DNA of 14,464 nucleotides, taken from positions 1-14,464 of the forward strand of contig JASFIT010000070.1 of assembly GCA_050122535.1 (NCBI GenBank), written 5' to 3'. Source of the stretch: JASFEQ01 sp050122535 (GTDB lineage: Bacteria; Desulfobacterota; DSM-4660; Desulfatiglandales; HGW-15). A program made the position numbers and the translations under genes. Under the pieces are notes generated by a model. The model did not search any database, was not told the origin of the DNA, and worked only from the letters and a program-made list of their open reading frames with translations. Below, piece after piece: positions 14,343 through 14,464 of the stretch (position 1 is its first letter; each line of letters starts with the position of its first letter).

Positions 14343-14371
14343 AATTTATGGGTTCAGTCGAATATAATCAA
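14343..14371 (-). promoter_or_regulatory. putative sigma-70-type promoter for the safE-like gene
   Basis: Read on the - strand, TTGATT (14366-14371) and TAAATT (14343-14348) are separated by 17 bp, a normal spacing. Transcription would start about 28 nt before the ATG. The -35 overlaps the left arm of a palindrome. The match is only moderate and is not experimentally backed. Confidence 0.4.
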
Positions 14372-14409
14372 GGTATAAAATCGCTTCAGGATTTTATAGT
14401 GGTTATATT
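14361..14409. promoter_or_regulatory. long AT-rich palindrome upstream of the safE-like gene
   Basis: TATAAAATC (14374-14382) pairs perfectly with GATTTTATA (14390-14398) around a 7-nt loop, and outside it AATATAATC (14361-14369) pairs with GGTTATATT (14401-14409) with one GT pair. It overlaps the proposed -35 of the safE-like gene, so it could be an operator, or a hairpin from a transcript on either strand. No regulator family is assigned. Confidence 0.5.
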
Positions 14410-14464
14410 GATAGGGATTAAGCTGGATTGTTCCCGCCCCAACTGATATATTGCCCATTCACAA

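Noticed and set aside
1..14464. CRISPR array or insertion sequence
   Set aside because: No regular repeat-spacer series and no transposase gene was seen; the tandem words are too short and have no unique spacers.

Overview
The window holds one long respiratory gene cluster on the + strand (182-13494) and one convergent gene on the - strand (13616-14308). The cluster encodes an Alternative Complex III (ACIII, a quinol:cytochrome c oxidoreductase) and a cbb3-type (C-family haem-copper) oxygen reductase, together with cbb3 assembly factors. The base composition is moderate. The mixture of ACIII, a cbb3 oxidase with a fused CcoO-cytochrome c subunit, QrcA/ActA-like multihaem cytochrome and word-repeat intergenic elements suggests a Gram-negative bacterium of the Desulfobacterota ('Deltaproteobacteria') type or a relative. 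That placement is an inference from gene style, not from a marker gene.

Layout: 1-181 is an upstream region with a 10-bp direct repeat. actB (182-3124) encodes a Tat-exported lipoprotein with a molybdopterin-family domain fused to an iron-sulfur domain. A 244-bp gap follows with a repeat element and two hairpins. Then come actC, actD and actF (quinol-side membrane subunits, tightly coupled) and actA (multihaem c, displaced from its usual first position). After a short repeat gap come ccoN (catalytic subunit) and a CcoO-type cytochrome fused to a second c-type domain. A 266-bp repeat-filled gap leads to a CcoS-like gene, two small membrane proteins, an ActE-like monohaem cytochrome c and ccoI (copper P-type ATPase). 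A large two-hairpin, three-way-junction structure lies between ccoI and the convergent TauE/SafE-family (DsbD_2-like) gene.

How the genes would work together (inference from family knowledge): quinol is oxidised at ActC/ActF, electrons pass through the ActB iron-sulfur clusters and/or ActA haems to ActE, then to the CcoOP haems and the CcoN haem-copper site, where oxygen is reduced. CcoI and probably the SafE-like protein supply copper for the CuB site, and the CcoS-like protein helps oxidase maturation. ActE lies inside the oxidase half of the cluster and actA lies next to ccoN, so the two complexes look genetically interleaved, as expected for a dedicated ACIII-cbb3 supercomplex.

Most unusual points: (i) a CX3CH fifth haem motif in ActA; (ii) an ActE-like cytochrome whose expected axial methionine is glutamine; (iii) three intergenic elements with unrelated short words but one shared plan, tandem words on one side and their reverse complements on the other; (iv) a roughly 104-nt branched structure between ccoI and safE; (v) two back-to-back hairpins just ahead of actC.
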